From: Ferrimonas aestuarii
GTDB taxonomy: Bacteria; Pseudomonadota; Gammaproteobacteria; Enterobacterales; Shewanellaceae
Assembly: GCF_005116665.1 (NCBI RefSeq)
Contig: NZ_SWCJ01000002.1
Span: forward strand, 186,001 to 250,000
Direction: 5' to 3'
Length of the DNA stretch: 64,000 bases
Numbering within the stretch: position 1 is the stretch's first letter; every line of letters begins with the position of its first letter. Made by a program: the position numbers and the translations under genes. Below are positions 1-8,471 of the stretch, piece by piece. Under the pieces are notes generated by a model. That model was given only the letters and a program-made list of their open reading frames with translations. It did no database searches and was not told the origin of the DNA.

Positions 1-181
1 ACTCCTGAAGGCGTGCCAGCCCCTGAGCTCGCAGTTCTGGTTCCCCAGATTGCGGCCAGCTGTCCCACACCTCGATGTCGCGAAGTTGGTCTAGCAGGTA
101 ATCGCCAGGCTCAAAGTAGAGGGCATGGTAGAGGATGTTGGCTTGCGCTTGGTAGAAGGCCAGTAGGTCGTGATTTATCAT
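1..181 (-). CDS. dmsG: TorD/DmsD-type molybdoenzyme chaperone, partial (dmsG)
   Basis: Only the first 60 codons lie in the window; the rest runs off the left edge. The start is an ATG at 181 preceded by AGGAT about 7 nt upstream. The visible protein begins MINHDLLAFYQAQANILYHA and continues with an acidic, tryptophan-containing helix, as expected of the N-terminal helical region of TorD/DmsD-family chaperones, which bind the Tat leader of a molybdoenzyme until its cofactor is inserted. The family call leans mainly on context: it is the last visible gene of a dmsEFAB cluster, where Shewanella places dmsG. A terminator-like hairpin separates it from dmsB. The sequence alone is too short to prove the family. 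Confidence 0.7.
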   Translation of the reverse strand, partial: MINHDLLAFYQAQANILYHALYFEPGDYLLDQLRDIEVWDSWPQSGEPELRAQGLARLQE

Positions 182-198
182 GATTCAGATCCTAAAAA

Positions 199-223
199 GG
201 GGACTTTGTATCAGAAAGCCCCC
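199..223 (-). terminator. Terminator-like hairpin between dmsB and dmsG
   Basis: Read on the minus strand, a GC-rich stem (CCCC and CTTT arms with one bulged base, 7-nt loop) is followed at once by five T residues (194-198), a few bases before the dmsG ribosome binding site. It looks like a partial intrinsic terminator that could make the chaperone less abundant than DmsAB. The stem is short, so strong termination is not certain. Confidence 0.5.
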
Positions 224-244
224 TTTGTTCTGTTTAGACTGAGC

Positions 245-880
245 TTACACTTCAGCCCAGTTTAGTACGTCACCCTCGTTGCTGCCGGTAGGACGAGACA
301 GGCGGTTGGTGGTGATGATGAGGTTTGGATTGGTGATGCTGCTGCTTGGCAGTGGCGCCACTTCCGGCTGAGAAGCGTTTGGATACTTGGCCTTCAGCAC
401 GTCCATCTCATCAAAGTCCAGAGCACGCATTGGGCAGGACTCAACACACACAGGCTTTAAGCCTTTTTCAATGCGGTCCACGCAGCCATCACACTTGGTC
501 ATGTAACCTTTTTCGCGGTTGATCTGTGGCGCATCGTAAGGGCAGGCGCGGGCACAGCTTTCACAACCAACACACAGAGAGGTTTCTACGTGAACCAAGC
601 CGTCTTTGGCACGCTTGTGCATGGCGCCAGTTGGGCAAGCTTTGGTACACACAGGCTCAGAGCAGTGGTTGCAGCTGATGGAGGTGTAGTAGGCGAAAAC
701 GCTCTGAGTGATGGTGCCATCACTGTTCTTGTTCCAGGCACCGCCACCGTACTCGTATACACGGCGGAAGTTAACGCCTACCGGAAGATCGGAGCGATCT
801 TTACAGCTCACCTGGCAGGTTTTACAGCCGGTGCATTTGCTGGTGTCGACGTGAAAGCCGTATTGCTTGTTGTTTGACAT
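245..880 (-). CDS. dmsB: DMSO reductase iron-sulfur subunit DmsB
   Basis: This is a 211-residue ferredoxin-like electron-transfer subunit that would carry electrons to the molybdenum subunit. Four complete cysteine groups are visible at residues 16/19/22/26, 70/73/78/82, 103/106/109/113 and 130/133/145/149, the pattern of the DmsB/PsrB/NrfC family binding four [4Fe-4S] clusters. There is no signal peptide, so export by hitch-hiking with the Tat-targeted DmsA is expected. It starts 12 bp after dmsA ends and must be co-transcribed with it. No membrane anchor subunit (DmsC) is encoded nearby, which fits an extracellular enzyme fed by the DmsEF cytochrome-porin conduit and not by a quinol dehydrogenase anchor. 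Confidence 0.92.
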   Translation of the reverse strand: MSNNKQYGFHVDTSKCTGCKTCQVSCKDRSDLPVGVNFRRVYEYGGGAWNKNSDGTITQSVFAYYTSISCNHCSEPVCTKACPTGAMHKRAKDGLVHVETSLCVGCESCARACPYDAPQINREKGYMTKCDGCVDRIEKGLKPVCVESCPMRALDFDEMDVLKAKYPNASQPEVAPLPSSSITNPNLIITTNRLSRPTGSNEGDVLNWAEV

Positions 881-892
881 GGTTCGCTCCTA

Positions 893-3379
893 TTAGGCCT
901 TGCGGATTTCGACGCGGTTAGTGTGTTGACCGTTACCTTTAGATACCGGCGTCGGGCGCTGTGAAGTCAGGGTGTTCAGACAGCCACCAACATCCACAGA
1001 GGCGTCTGAGTTAAACTTGAGCCAAGCACCTTGGCCAAGGGCGGTTACGCCAGTCATGATGCGTGGAGTCACTTTAACCGGCAGTTCGATTACGCCGCGG
1101 TCGTTAAATACCTGCACCATGTCGTCGCTGCTCAGGCCACGTTCGGCGGCATCCATTGGGTTCATCCAAACCGCATCTTGTACCGCTTCACGCAGCCAAG
1201 GCACGTTGTGGTAGGAAGAGTGGGCACGACCTTTGGTGTGGTAACCGTGCAGCTGCAGTGGGTACTTGTCGGCTTTCTCTTGCTCACCGTCGATGTTGTC
1301 GTTGACCTCGAAACCGTCCCAAGTTGGAACGTATTTTGGTAGAGCAGTGATCACGTCACCGGCAGCCAGCTCCCAGGTATCGGCCATCTTCTGCAGCTCG
1401 GAGGAGAAGATCTCGATCTTGCCTGATGGGGTACCCAGAGGGTTGCCCGTTGGGTTGTCACGGAAGTCTTTTAATACCACGTAAGAGCCATCAGGCAGGT
1501 ACTGACGGTACACACCTTTGCTCATCATCTCTTGCTTGGATGGCAGCGGGTTGGCAAAACGCTGAGTGCCAGCTTGAGCGGACTCGTAGAATTCGGTACG
1601 CCATTGGTCTTTGGTTTTGCCTTCGGTGAATTGCCCCTCTACGCCCCAAGCGCGTGCCAGGCCCAGAGCGATGTCATAGGCATCACGACATTCCCACATT
1701 GGGCCAACGGAGGAGGAGATCTGAATCAGTGATGCTGTGTCGCCAGCGGCATAGGATTGGTTGATCAGATCGTCTTCTGCCTCTAACCAAGAGATGTCAG
1801 GCAGGATGATGTCGGCGTATTCAGCAGATGGGGTCATCCAGTTGTCGATAACCACAATCAGCTCACACTTGCTGTCATCACGCAGGATCTCACGGGTCTT
1901 GGAGGTGTCTGCGTGTTGGTTGATCAGCGCGTTACCGGCGTAGTTGATGATCGCTTTGATGTTGGTGCCCAGCTTGCCGTCACCGTTTTCATCCAGTTCG
2001 TCACCCGGCAGTACCACGCCGTCTTTCAGTACGGTCATGTTCTCGCCATCTTCGATGGCTTGAGTCCAGCTGAAGAAAGAGATCTTCTTGTTTACTTTGC
2101 TGAGGTTACCCAGAGTTGGCATCTTAGGGGAAGACAGAGAAGCACCGCTACACAGCGCGCCGTTGTTGGTTCCTGCGCGGCCAACCGCGCCCACCAGCAG
2201 TGGCAGCATGTAGCAAGCACGGGTGTTGTTTTCCCCAGCAGCCTGACGAGACAGAGAAGCGGCGATGTGAACAAATGGCGCGCTGGCTTCAGCAAACTCT
2301 TTCGCCAGAATGCGGATGGTGTCTGCTGGTACGCCACAGATAGGTGCTGCCCATTCAGGAGTCTTGGCAACGCCATCGGCCGCATCGCCTAGGATGTGAG
2401 CTTTGTAGGAGTGCTCGTAGCCATAACCCTCTGGCATGGTGTTCTCATCGAATCCTTGACAGTAGGTGTCTAGGAATCCTTGATCATGCCAGTTGTTGTT
2501 GATGATCTCATAGGCCAGCGCTTCCATCAGCGCCGCATCGGTGCCTGGGCGAACTGGAACCCACTGATCTTCTTTACCCAGAGCAGAGTCGGTGTAGCGA
2601 GGATCGATGATGACGGTTTTAAACTTGCCGCCGTTTTGAGCGCGATCCGCTTGCTTAGCCTGGATGATCTTCAGGTAGTCGTATGACTCACCTGAGCCTG
2701 ACATACGAATTTCACTTGGGTTGTGACCCACTAACAGCACGAAATCAGAGTTAGTCATTTCGGAGTTGGAGGAGCCTTTCCAGCCGTAAGAAGCGGAGCC
2801 GTAGGTGTACTGAGCCGCTTTATACAGCTGTGCCCAGGAGTAGTCACCGTAGGTGCCCATGTAGCCGCCCATGATGTTCATCAGGCGGAACAGACATTGC
2901 TTACCGGTGAAGTGGTAGCCAGCACCAGAGTTGTAGGTGAAGTGAGTAGACTCAGGGCCGTACTGGCCACGCAGGCGAGACAGCTCGGAGGCCACGTGGG
3001 AGAACGCTTCATCCCAGCTGATGCGCTCGAATTTGCCTTCACCACGGGCGCCGATGCGCTTCATTGGGTACTTGAGGCGATCCGGGGCGTAAACGCGTTT
3101 ACGCAGGGAGCGACCACGCAGACAGGCACGGATCTGGTGCTGGCCGTACTCGTCGTTGTCGTAGAAGTCGGTTTCGATGCGAGTGATCACACCGTCACGG
3201 CTGTATACGCGAACTGGGCAGTTGGAACCACAGTTCACCAAGCAGGCGCTCCAGTTCAGCTTCTCTTCCACTGGCAATACTTCAGGTGGTGGTGTCTGGG
3301 CGGATTCGGATCCACAGCCAGTAACCACGGCGGCTGCGCTCATGGTGGCGCTCATTTTTAGAAAGTCGCGGCGTTGCAT
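893..3379 (-). CDS. dmsA: Extracellular DMSO reductase molybdopterin subunit DmsA (Tat lipoprotein)
   Basis: This 828-residue catalytic subunit would reduce dimethyl sulfoxide to dimethyl sulfide. The N-terminus has a twin-arginine motif (RRDFLK, residues 3-8) and then a lipobox-like VTGC with Cys22, so it should be Tat-exported and lipidated, as for Shewanella DmsA on the outer surface. Cys46, Cys50, Cys54 and Cys86 form the N-terminal [4Fe-4S] site. Ser181 in a YGDYSWAQ context is the likely Mo ligand, which separates DMSO/TMAO-type enzymes from Cys- or Asp-ligated nitrate reductases. The C-terminal molydopterin-binding domain is complete. It lies between dmsF (53 bp upstream) and dmsB (12 bp downstream). 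Substrate preference among sulfoxides and N-oxides cannot be read from sequence. Confidence 0.92.
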   Translation of the reverse strand: MQRRDFLKMSATMSAAAVVTGCGSESAQTPPPEVLPVEEKLNWSACLVNCGSNCPVRVYSRDGVITRIETDFYDNDEYGQHQIRACLRGRSLRKRVYAPDRLKYPMKRIGARGEGKFERISWDEAFSHVASELSRLRGQYGPESTHFTYNSGAGYHFTGKQCLFRLMNIMGGYMGTYGDYSWAQLYKAAQYTYGSASYGWKGSSNSEMTNSDFVLLVGHNPSEIRMSGSGESYDYLKIIQAKQADRAQNGGKFKTVIIDPRYTDSALGKEDQWVPVRPGTDAALMEALAYEIINNNWHDQGFLDTYCQGFDENTMPEGYGYEHSYKAHILGDAADGVAKTPEWAAPICGVPADTIRILAKEFAEASAPFVHIAASLSRQAAGENNTRACYMLPLLVGAVGRAGTNNGALCSGASLSSPKMPTLGNLSKVNKKISFFSWTQAIEDGENMTVLKDGVVLPGDELDENGDGKLGTNIKAIINYAGNALINQHADTSKTREILRDDSKCELIVVIDNWMTPSAEYADIILPDISWLEAEDDLINQSYAAGDTASLIQISSSVGPMWECRDAYDIALGLARAWGVEGQFTEGKTKDQWRTEFYESAQAGTQRFANPLPSKQEMMSKGVYRQYLPDGSYVVLKDFRDNPTGNPLGTPSGKIEIFSSELQKMADTWELAAGDVITALPKYVPTWDGFEVNDNIDGEQEKADKYPLQLHGYHTKGRAHSSYHNVPWLREAVQDAVWMNPMDAAERGLSSDDMVQVFNDRGVIELPVKVTPRIMTGVTALGQGAWLKFNSDASVDVGGCLNTLTSQRPTPVSKGNGQHTNRVEIRKA

Positions 3380-3400
3380 AGGTTTTTACCTCTTATTTCG

Positions 3401-3420
3401 CAGGCGCGCCAAGGCGCCTG
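3401..3420. other. Intercistronic inverted repeat between dmsF and dmsA
   Basis: A 7-bp GC-only stem (CAGGCGC / GCGCCTG, 6-nt loop) lies in the 53-bp gap between dmsF and dmsA. There is no T-run after it on the minus strand, so it is more likely an mRNA-stabilising or processing hairpin than a terminator. Confidence 0.4.
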
Positions 3421-3432
3421 CGGGGTTTTCGC

Positions 3433-5436
3433 TCACAAAGAAAGGGAATAGGTCAACATCACCAGGTGGGCGTTGTAGTTGTGATCCAACTCGCCCAGGG
3501 TGGTTAGCCCGCCAATGGCATCGGTAGCCACGTTGGCGTAATCGGTGTCGTAGTAGCGTTCATAGCGGTAGTCCAGTTTCAATTGGCTACGCTCACTCAG
3601 CTGATAGGCACCGTACAGATTGAACGAGTGGCTGTAGCTGTAGTAATCGTCAAATTGACCGTTTTCTACGGCGCTGTTGTCCGCATCACTGCTGGAATCG
3701 GCGTACAGGTAGTCACCGCCAATCACCAACTTGTCTGCCATCAGGCCTCGGTATTCAAAACCGGCACCCAAGCTGATGAACTCGTCGTTGATCTCAGCAG
3801 TCCAGGTTGGGGTAGTGGAGTAGAGTGCTCCTGCCTGATTGGTGTCGATCCACTGCTGACCGGCAAACCCGTACAGGGTTAGGTTTTGGGAGGCTAGGTA
3901 GTTCAGAGTTAACTGATAACCGTAGTCCTCGGAGTCGGTCAGGCCGATTTCGGTGGCGCTGTAGTCGTCTTTGGCGTATTGGGCGCTCATGTCCACGGAC
4001 AGGTTGTCCAGAGGGGTGTGAGTTGCTCGAACTTCAAATTCGGTGCGGTCACGATCTGCCAAGTAGTACTTGCGCATCAGCTCGTTCTCCTCGGAAGAGG
4101 AGTGCTTATTGGCTTGGTATTCGGAGCCATCACGTTGAGAGAATCCTGCCTTAAGATTCAGCTTCCAACCTTCAAACGCGCTGATTTTTAGGGCGGTCCA
4201 AAGGCCGTACTCATCGGTGGTCTCACGAGCCCCTAAACCATCACTCTGAGTGCGCTCGATGCTGTCATAGTCGAACCCAGCGTCAAGCCTGTAGCCTTTG
4301 GCGATACGATATTGGGCGCTTAAATTGGCTCTGTTTTGAGTGCTGTCTAGCAGCACGTTTTCTTCAGTGATGCCGCTTACGGCGTTGTAATCGAACTGAT
4401 TAAACTGAAACACCGAACTGTTGTTATCACGGCTGTTGTGATTCAGCTTGGCACTGAGTCGCCATCCGTTACCCACCACTGTGGTGAAGCGGCCGGTGGC
4501 ATCCAAGGTATCGACTTCGCCGTCCCAGCTGGTGATAGGGCTTTGCAGCGCGTTGACCACGCCGTCATCTTGAATCATTCGACCGGCACTGATGCGTCCG
4601 TCGAATTGACCCAAATCTGCAAGGTAGTTACCTGAAAGTGTGACCTGATGGCTTTGGTTGTCCGGTGCTTCGGCGTAGAGGCTTCCGAACGCCTGGTGGC
4701 TAATCTCAGTTTGGTTGTTGGAGAAATCACTGCCCTGATAAGCCAGTTGAGTTAGCCAGTTTTTTCCGGCAACCATGGCGCTGGCGCCAAAGCTTTGGGT
4801 GTCTTGATCCACACGCTGAGCGATATTAATTGGCGATGGCGTGGTGACATAGCCTGCCTTGGTTCCGGTTTTCTGCTCTTGGCCGAAATCCAGTGAAGTC
4901 GTTAGGGGCAGGCCAAACAGCACCATCTGATTCTCAAAGGCGAGATTAATGCGCTCGCGCTTTAGGCTCAGCTCAGGAGAGTACGCAGCATCGCTTTTTA
5001 ACAGCTCATCCCCTTGCTGGTAGTAGTGGGTGTTGGTATTGCCACTGTTTACCTGATACAGCTGACGATAATCTAAGGTCGCTTTGTTACTGCCGTTTTT
5101 AACGACAACCTGAGCATCGCCATGCTCTTGGCCTAGATCGTGGGCCTTAAGCGCCAGCTGCCAGTTTTGACGGTTAAGGTTAATTTTGCCGCTTAAGGCT
5201 GCCACGGCACCGTCGTCGTCGGCGCCAAGGGCGTTTGCGGCGTGAATGTCGTCAACCAGAGCACTGCCAACACCCATACTGATGTTGCCGGAGACTGCTT
5301 GAGCCGTTGCGCATTTCTTACATTGCCACTTGTCGAACTTCACCTTATCGGTATTTGCTGCGCCAACGCCGAAATCAACCGCATAGGCTGGTGCACAGGC
5401 GGCTAAGATGGCAAGGGTGATCATATTCTTATGCAT
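3433..5436 (-). CDS. dmsF: MtrB/PioB-family outer-membrane beta-barrel DmsF
   Basis: This 667-residue outer-membrane porin would hold a multiheme cytochrome inside its barrel, so electrons can cross the outer membrane. Residues 1-19 form a signal peptide ending in AYA. Cys39 and Cys42 form a CKKC motif just after it, a hallmark of the MtrB family. The rest is alternating short hydrophobic/aromatic strands with polar loops (many Y, Q, D, N, almost no Cys), and the chain ends in a strand-like segment (MLTYSLSL). The terminal residue is Leu instead of the common Phe. It begins 11 bp after the decaheme gene, matching MtrA-MtrB style pairs. The neighbouring DmsAB makes DmsF more likely than a metal-reduction MtrB. 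Confidence 0.9.
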   Translation of the reverse strand: MHKNMITLAILAACAPAYAVDFGVGAANTDKVKFDKWQCKKCATAQAVSGNISMGVGSALVDDIHAANALGADDDGAVAALSGKINLNRQNWQLALKAHDLGQEHGDAQVVVKNGSNKATLDYRQLYQVNSGNTNTHYYQQGDELLKSDAAYSPELSLKRERINLAFENQMVLFGLPLTTSLDFGQEQKTGTKAGYVTTPSPINIAQRVDQDTQSFGASAMVAGKNWLTQLAYQGSDFSNNQTEISHQAFGSLYAEAPDNQSHQVTLSGNYLADLGQFDGRISAGRMIQDDGVVNALQSPITSWDGEVDTLDATGRFTTVVGNGWRLSAKLNHNSRDNNSSVFQFNQFDYNAVSGITEENVLLDSTQNRANLSAQYRIAKGYRLDAGFDYDSIERTQSDGLGARETTDEYGLWTALKISAFEGWKLNLKAGFSQRDGSEYQANKHSSSEENELMRKYYLADRDRTEFEVRATHTPLDNLSVDMSAQYAKDDYSATEIGLTDSEDYGYQLTLNYLASQNLTLYGFAGQQWIDTNQAGALYSTTPTWTAEINDEFISLGAGFEYRGLMADKLVIGGDYLYADSSSDADNSAVENGQFDDYYSYSHSFNLYGAYQLSERSQLKLDYRYERYYDTDYANVATDAIGGLTTLGELDHNYNAHLVMLTYSLSL

Positions 5437-5447
5437 GTTGCCTCCAA

Positions 5448-6386
5448 TTAGCGCTGCAGCGCTTTGCCCTGTGGGTGATTAGAGCCGTGGATCTGGCTGT
5501 GACAGTTCAAGCAGCTGCCGCCACCGGTGAAAGCGCTGTCGCCACTGTCGCCGTATGGGCGGCTGGCGTGAACATTGCCGCTGTGGCACTGCTGACACAG
5601 TAGAGGCGCTCGGGCTTTAAGTAGGTTGTCGTTTACAGAACCATGGGGAGTGTGGCAGTTACTGCAGTTGTCGATGACGGGCTGGTGCTCCCACAATTTA
5701 GGACCACGTTTGTCGGCGTGACAGCTGTAACAGGTCTGATTGACAGACACTTCATTTAGGGAAGACTCGGTCAATGAACCATGGGGGTTGTGACAGTCGC
5801 TGCACTGCATCTCGTCCCAGCGCATTGGGTGGCTAGAGCGTTGATGCATCTGCATCTTTTGTTCACTGTGACAGCTGGTGCAAGTGGCGTTTTGCTGCTG
5901 CTTGTCCAGAATTGGATCCTCAGCAACGTGAACCTGGTGACAGCTCACGCAGCTCACCTCTTCGAGGTTATGGGTGCTTGCATGCCAGCTCATGCGCTCG
6001 GCATCTTGGTGACAGCCCATGCAGACGGAGTTTTGCGCGTCGACACTGGTCAGCGCGTTTGCACCGAAGTCCAACATCGGCTCTTTACCGCCGCGGTTGT
6101 GTTTGCCTTGAGGACCGTGGCAGGCTTCACATTGAAGTCCAGCCATGGGGCTGTGACCGCTTTGACTGCCGTGAACGCCATCGAAAATCGCCATGACTTT
6201 GTCGTTTTTCTTATGGCACATAAGGCAGCCATCGGCGCCTTTCTTGGAGTAGAGGCCCTGCTCAAACTTGTGAGTCAGGGTATTCATTACCTGCTCTTGG
6301 GTTTGATCGCTCCATGGCTTGGCCTGAAGGCCGAAGCTGGCGCTGATGACTAGGGCAATCGCTAATGGACGTCTCATCCGCTTCAC
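5448..6386 (-). CDS. dmsE: Periplasmic decaheme c-type cytochrome DmsE (MtrA family)
   Basis: This 312-residue electron carrier has exactly ten CXXCH heme-binding motifs, from CLMCH near residue 54 to CLNCH near residue 292. A signal peptide with MKRMRR followed by a hydrophobic stretch ends near AKP at about residue 23. Length, heme count and position directly before an MtrB-type barrel match MtrA/DmsE, which takes electrons from the inner-membrane CymA-type quinol oxidase and passes them through the barrel. It is the first gene of the cluster, so its upstream region carries the operon promoter. The heme proteins here would need the cytochrome c maturation system, which is not in the window. 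Confidence 0.93.
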   Translation of the reverse strand: MKRMRRPLAIALVISASFGLQAKPWSDQTQEQVMNTLTHKFEQGLYSKKGADGCLMCHKKNDKVMAIFDGVHGSQSGHSPMAGLQCEACHGPQGKHNRGGKEPMLDFGANALTSVDAQNSVCMGCHQDAERMSWHASTHNLEEVSCVSCHQVHVAEDPILDKQQQNATCTSCHSEQKMQMHQRSSHPMRWDEMQCSDCHNPHGSLTESSLNEVSVNQTCYSCHADKRGPKLWEHQPVIDNCSNCHTPHGSVNDNLLKARAPLLCQQCHSGNVHASRPYGDSGDSAFTGGGSCLNCHSQIHGSNHPQGKALQR

Positions 6387-6416
6387 TCTCTAAGTTGCGT
6401 TGCTGTGGATTTGGGA

Positions 6417-6590
6417 TGTGACTAGATTAGAAATTCGATATGAAAAAGGTGGGTAGGGTTATGAACAGGCGATGTGGAATTATGAAAGAATGTGAACAGA
6501 TGGCCCGGGGTTGTGACGGTCATCTAATTATTTAGGGGTAGATACAAAAATGGGCGAAGGTGGAGGATCAAAACTGTGAACCACCTCAAT
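6417..6590 (-). promoter_or_regulatory. dmsEFABG promoter region with several TGTGA half-sites
   Basis: The gap ahead of dmsE is AT-rich and contains four TGTGA pentamers at 6417, 6491, 6512 and 6575. The copies at 6512 and 6575 are followed, after 6 bases, by partial matches to TCACA (TCTAA and TCAAT). CRP controls anaerobic DMSO respiration in Shewanella, so these are candidate CRP sites. None is a full palindrome and no good FNR box was seen, so this is a weak call. Confidence 0.3.
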
Positions 6591-6593
6591 CAA

Positions 6594-6643
6594 AAAAAAC
6601 GCCGGATGGCGGAACTTTTCATAAATTCCTTCTGTGCCATCCG
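6594..6643 (-). terminator. Intrinsic terminator of the small membrane protein gene
   Basis: On the minus strand an 8-bp stem (CGGATGGC / GCCATCCG, with an inner GGAA/TTCC pair) is followed by GCG and eight T residues. It lies 28 bp after the stop of the gene at 6671. Confidence 0.75.
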
Positions 6644-6670
6644 TTTAATGACAAATGAAGGGTGAGGAAA

Positions 6671-7000
6671 CTACTCCTTCAGCTGGTCTTTTAGCTTGTA
6701 CCAAGTCCAATAATAGGCAATTCGACCACTGCGATAGATCACCGCTCCCATGGCTGCAAAGATCAATACCACCAGAGGGGCCGTGTAGTTGTCGGCGGCG
6801 GCACCGGGTACGATCCAGATAAGCATCATCAGCACCACGCCGATGAGGCCCAGCGGAATCCATTGGTACAAGATAGCGAGGAAGGCGTACAGCCAAACGC
6901 GGCCGTAGCTGGGGTTGGGATTGGTGTGGACATACTGCTGCAACTCTTTTAGCAGTTTGGCGTTCATCTGCTTGCGGTCGGTTTGAGTAATGATCAGCAT
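6671..7000 (-). CDS. Small membrane protein, function unknown
   Basis: I do not recognise this 109-residue protein. The start at 7000 (MLIITQTDRK) is chosen because AAGGAGGT lies 4-5 nt ahead of it; an in-frame start 15 bp further upstream has no such site. The first 35 residues are polar, followed by two long hydrophobic segments (about residues 38-70 and 77-90) and a short basic C-terminal tail (YKLKDQLKE). That predicts two or three transmembrane helices in the inner membrane. It stands alone, with its own terminator, divergent from nothing and about 280 bp upstream of dmsE on the same strand. No catalytic motif is visible. Confidence 0.7.
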   Translation of the reverse strand: MLIITQTDRKQMNAKLLKELQQYVHTNPNPSYGRVWLYAFLAILYQWIPLGLIGVVLMMLIWIVPGAAADNYTAPLVVLIFAAMGAVIYRSGRIAYYWTWYKLKDQLKE

Positions 7001-7154
7001 CGCTACCTCCTTCATCAGCTATAAGCATAGACTCAGATTTTCAGGTTAGGTAAATACGTTTGCTAACTTCAGCATACTCTTTAGTCTCTTAGAAATGAAT
7101 GAGTTGAGAGCTTAAGCTGCCCTGAAAACCCCAAATCGCCTATATTAACCGCCA

Positions 7155-7179
7155 AAATTAGGGCCCCATTGGGGCCCTA
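7155..7179 (-). terminator. Terminator after the lipoprotein gene
   Basis: A perfect 9-bp stem (TAGGGCCCC / GGGGCCCTA, 3-nt loop) lies 15 bp past the stop of the gene at 7194. On the minus strand it is followed by ATTTTGG, a short T-rich tail. Confidence 0.65.
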
Positions 7180-7193
7180 GTCGCATCGGGGGA

Positions 7194-8459
7194 TCACCGC
7201 GATGTGGGGTTTAGCTCAAGTGTTAATTGTTGCTGGTCTAAGGTTGCCAATTGGCTCTGATCTTTGAGTTCAATCAGAGCGATTCCAAAGGGCGCCGTCA
7301 GTCCGTGTTGGGTCAGCAAGTCGTTATCAACGGTCAGGTCGAACTGGTGATCTCCAGCTTCCAGCCAACGGGCTAAGTTCAGCTGCTGAGCGGGATGCTT
7401 TTGACCATCGGCAGCGGTCGCTTCCAACACCACACTCACCTGATACCGTCCCGCCTGAGAGACCGTTACAGGCAACACGATGCTGGCTAAGGCCTGCTGT
7501 TGCCATGTTGCATTAAGCTGTTCACCAAAACTTGCAGTCATCAGCTTGGGCTTTACCGCCGCTTTGATGTTGCGCTGAACGACTGTGCCATCGATGTTCG
7601 ATTCGGTGCTAAGTACAATGGTGTGAGCCGGCGCTTGAGTCTTTAAACTATTGGGTAGGTCAAATATGTGTCCATTTTCGCTACGCACAACTGGTAGGTG
7701 AATCAGCTTGCCTTGCGGCAACTGTAATGTCGCCGATATTTCGCTACCTAGGGGTAATGCCTCGGCCCCTAGGGTGGTAGAAATGGCGAATTGCGATGAA
7801 TTGGCGACGGGCGAGACTTTGGCGGTCAACGAATAGGGAGAGCCCTTCTCATTAACGTGTAGATAGTAGAGCCCGTTGGGATCCAGCCTGTCGCTAACGC
7901 TCAGTTGATAGTCCCCAGCAACCACCTGGTCGGAGATGGCAAAAACCGATTGATTGGCCAGCTGTGTTGACGCTCGGCCTTCAATGGCGATGGGACTCAG
8001 TAGGCTTGGCTGCGACTTAGCGGCACTGGATTGATTCAAGGCAACCTTGCCATCGGCAAGCAAGGTGACGGAGCCTGGTGCTATCTGTTCGGCTCGAATC
8101 AGTGTGCCGCTGCGATTATCCCAACCTGGGCTAAGGCGAATCAGGGAACTGCCTTGGGTTAAGGGAAGGGTTACCCCACGATTGAGCTCGGCGCCGGTTA
8201 CGGTTTTCCAAAGCTCGGTACTGCTTTGCACGCTAAATTCCGGCTCGAGAAACTGACTCACGCTGGCGCCGCTGCCGTAGAGGTCGGCGGTGTAACGAAC
8301 GCTTTGGGTTTCTGTGGTGGCAGATTGAAATTCAGATGGCGCCGACAGGGATTGTGGCGGGGCTAAGGGGTAGCTGGCACTTTCTGCGTTGGTGGTGCTA
8401 TCGCTGCCACAGCCCACTAAGGTGCTAAGGAGCGTTATGGCGATGAGAGTACGTGTCAT
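7194..8459 (-). CDS. Predicted lipoprotein of unknown function paired with a secreted hydrolase
   Basis: This 421-residue protein opens with MTRTLIAITLLSTLVGCGSD, a clear lipoprotein signal with lipobox LVGC and Cys17. The mature part is rich in Ser, Gln, Leu and Thr and reads as a succession of beta-strands. Phrases such as AGRYQVSVVLEATAADG and LPVTVSQAG suggest Ig-like or jelly-roll modules, and an internal segment (LDPNGLYYLHVNEKGSPYSL) also looks extracellular. No enzyme motif is seen. It begins 12 bp after the stop of the hydrolase gene upstream, so the two are one operon. It may belong to a DUF4785-like family known from Alteromonadales, but this is recollection and unverified. A role as partner, anchor or inhibitor of the hydrolase is only inference. 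Confidence 0.7.
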   Translation of the reverse strand: MTRTLIAITLLSTLVGCGSDSTTNAESASYPLAPPQSLSAPSEFQSATTETQSVRYTADLYGSGASVSQFLEPEFSVQSSTELWKTVTGAELNRGVTLPLTQGSSLIRLSPGWDNRSGTLIRAEQIAPGSVTLLADGKVALNQSSAAKSQPSLLSPIAIEGRASTQLANQSVFAISDQVVAGDYQLSVSDRLDPNGLYYLHVNEKGSPYSLTAKVSPVANSSQFAISTTLGAEALPLGSEISATLQLPQGKLIHLPVVRSENGHIFDLPNSLKTQAPAHTIVLSTESNIDGTVVQRNIKAAVKPKLMTASFGEQLNATWQQQALASIVLPVTVSQAGRYQVSVVLEATAADGQKHPAQQLNLARWLEAGDHQFDLTVDNDLLTQHGLTAPFGIALIELKDQSQLATLDQQQLTLELNPTSR

Positions 8460-8471
8460 GACGAGCTCCTG

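Noticed and set aside
1913..2392. Plus-strand reading frame of 159 codons opposite dmsA
   Set aside because: It is antisense to a conserved molybdoenzyme and shows no recognisable domain.
5781..6353. Plus-strand hydrophobic reading frame of 190 codons opposite dmsE
   Set aside because: It is the complement of the heme-rich gene; its apparent hydrophobicity comes from reversed His/Cys codons.
3433..6386. mtrAB-type metal-reduction conduit
   Set aside because: The same families fit, but the DmsAB subunits directly downstream make a DMSO-specific dmsEF pair the better call; no MtrC/OmcA-type outer-surface cytochrome is present.
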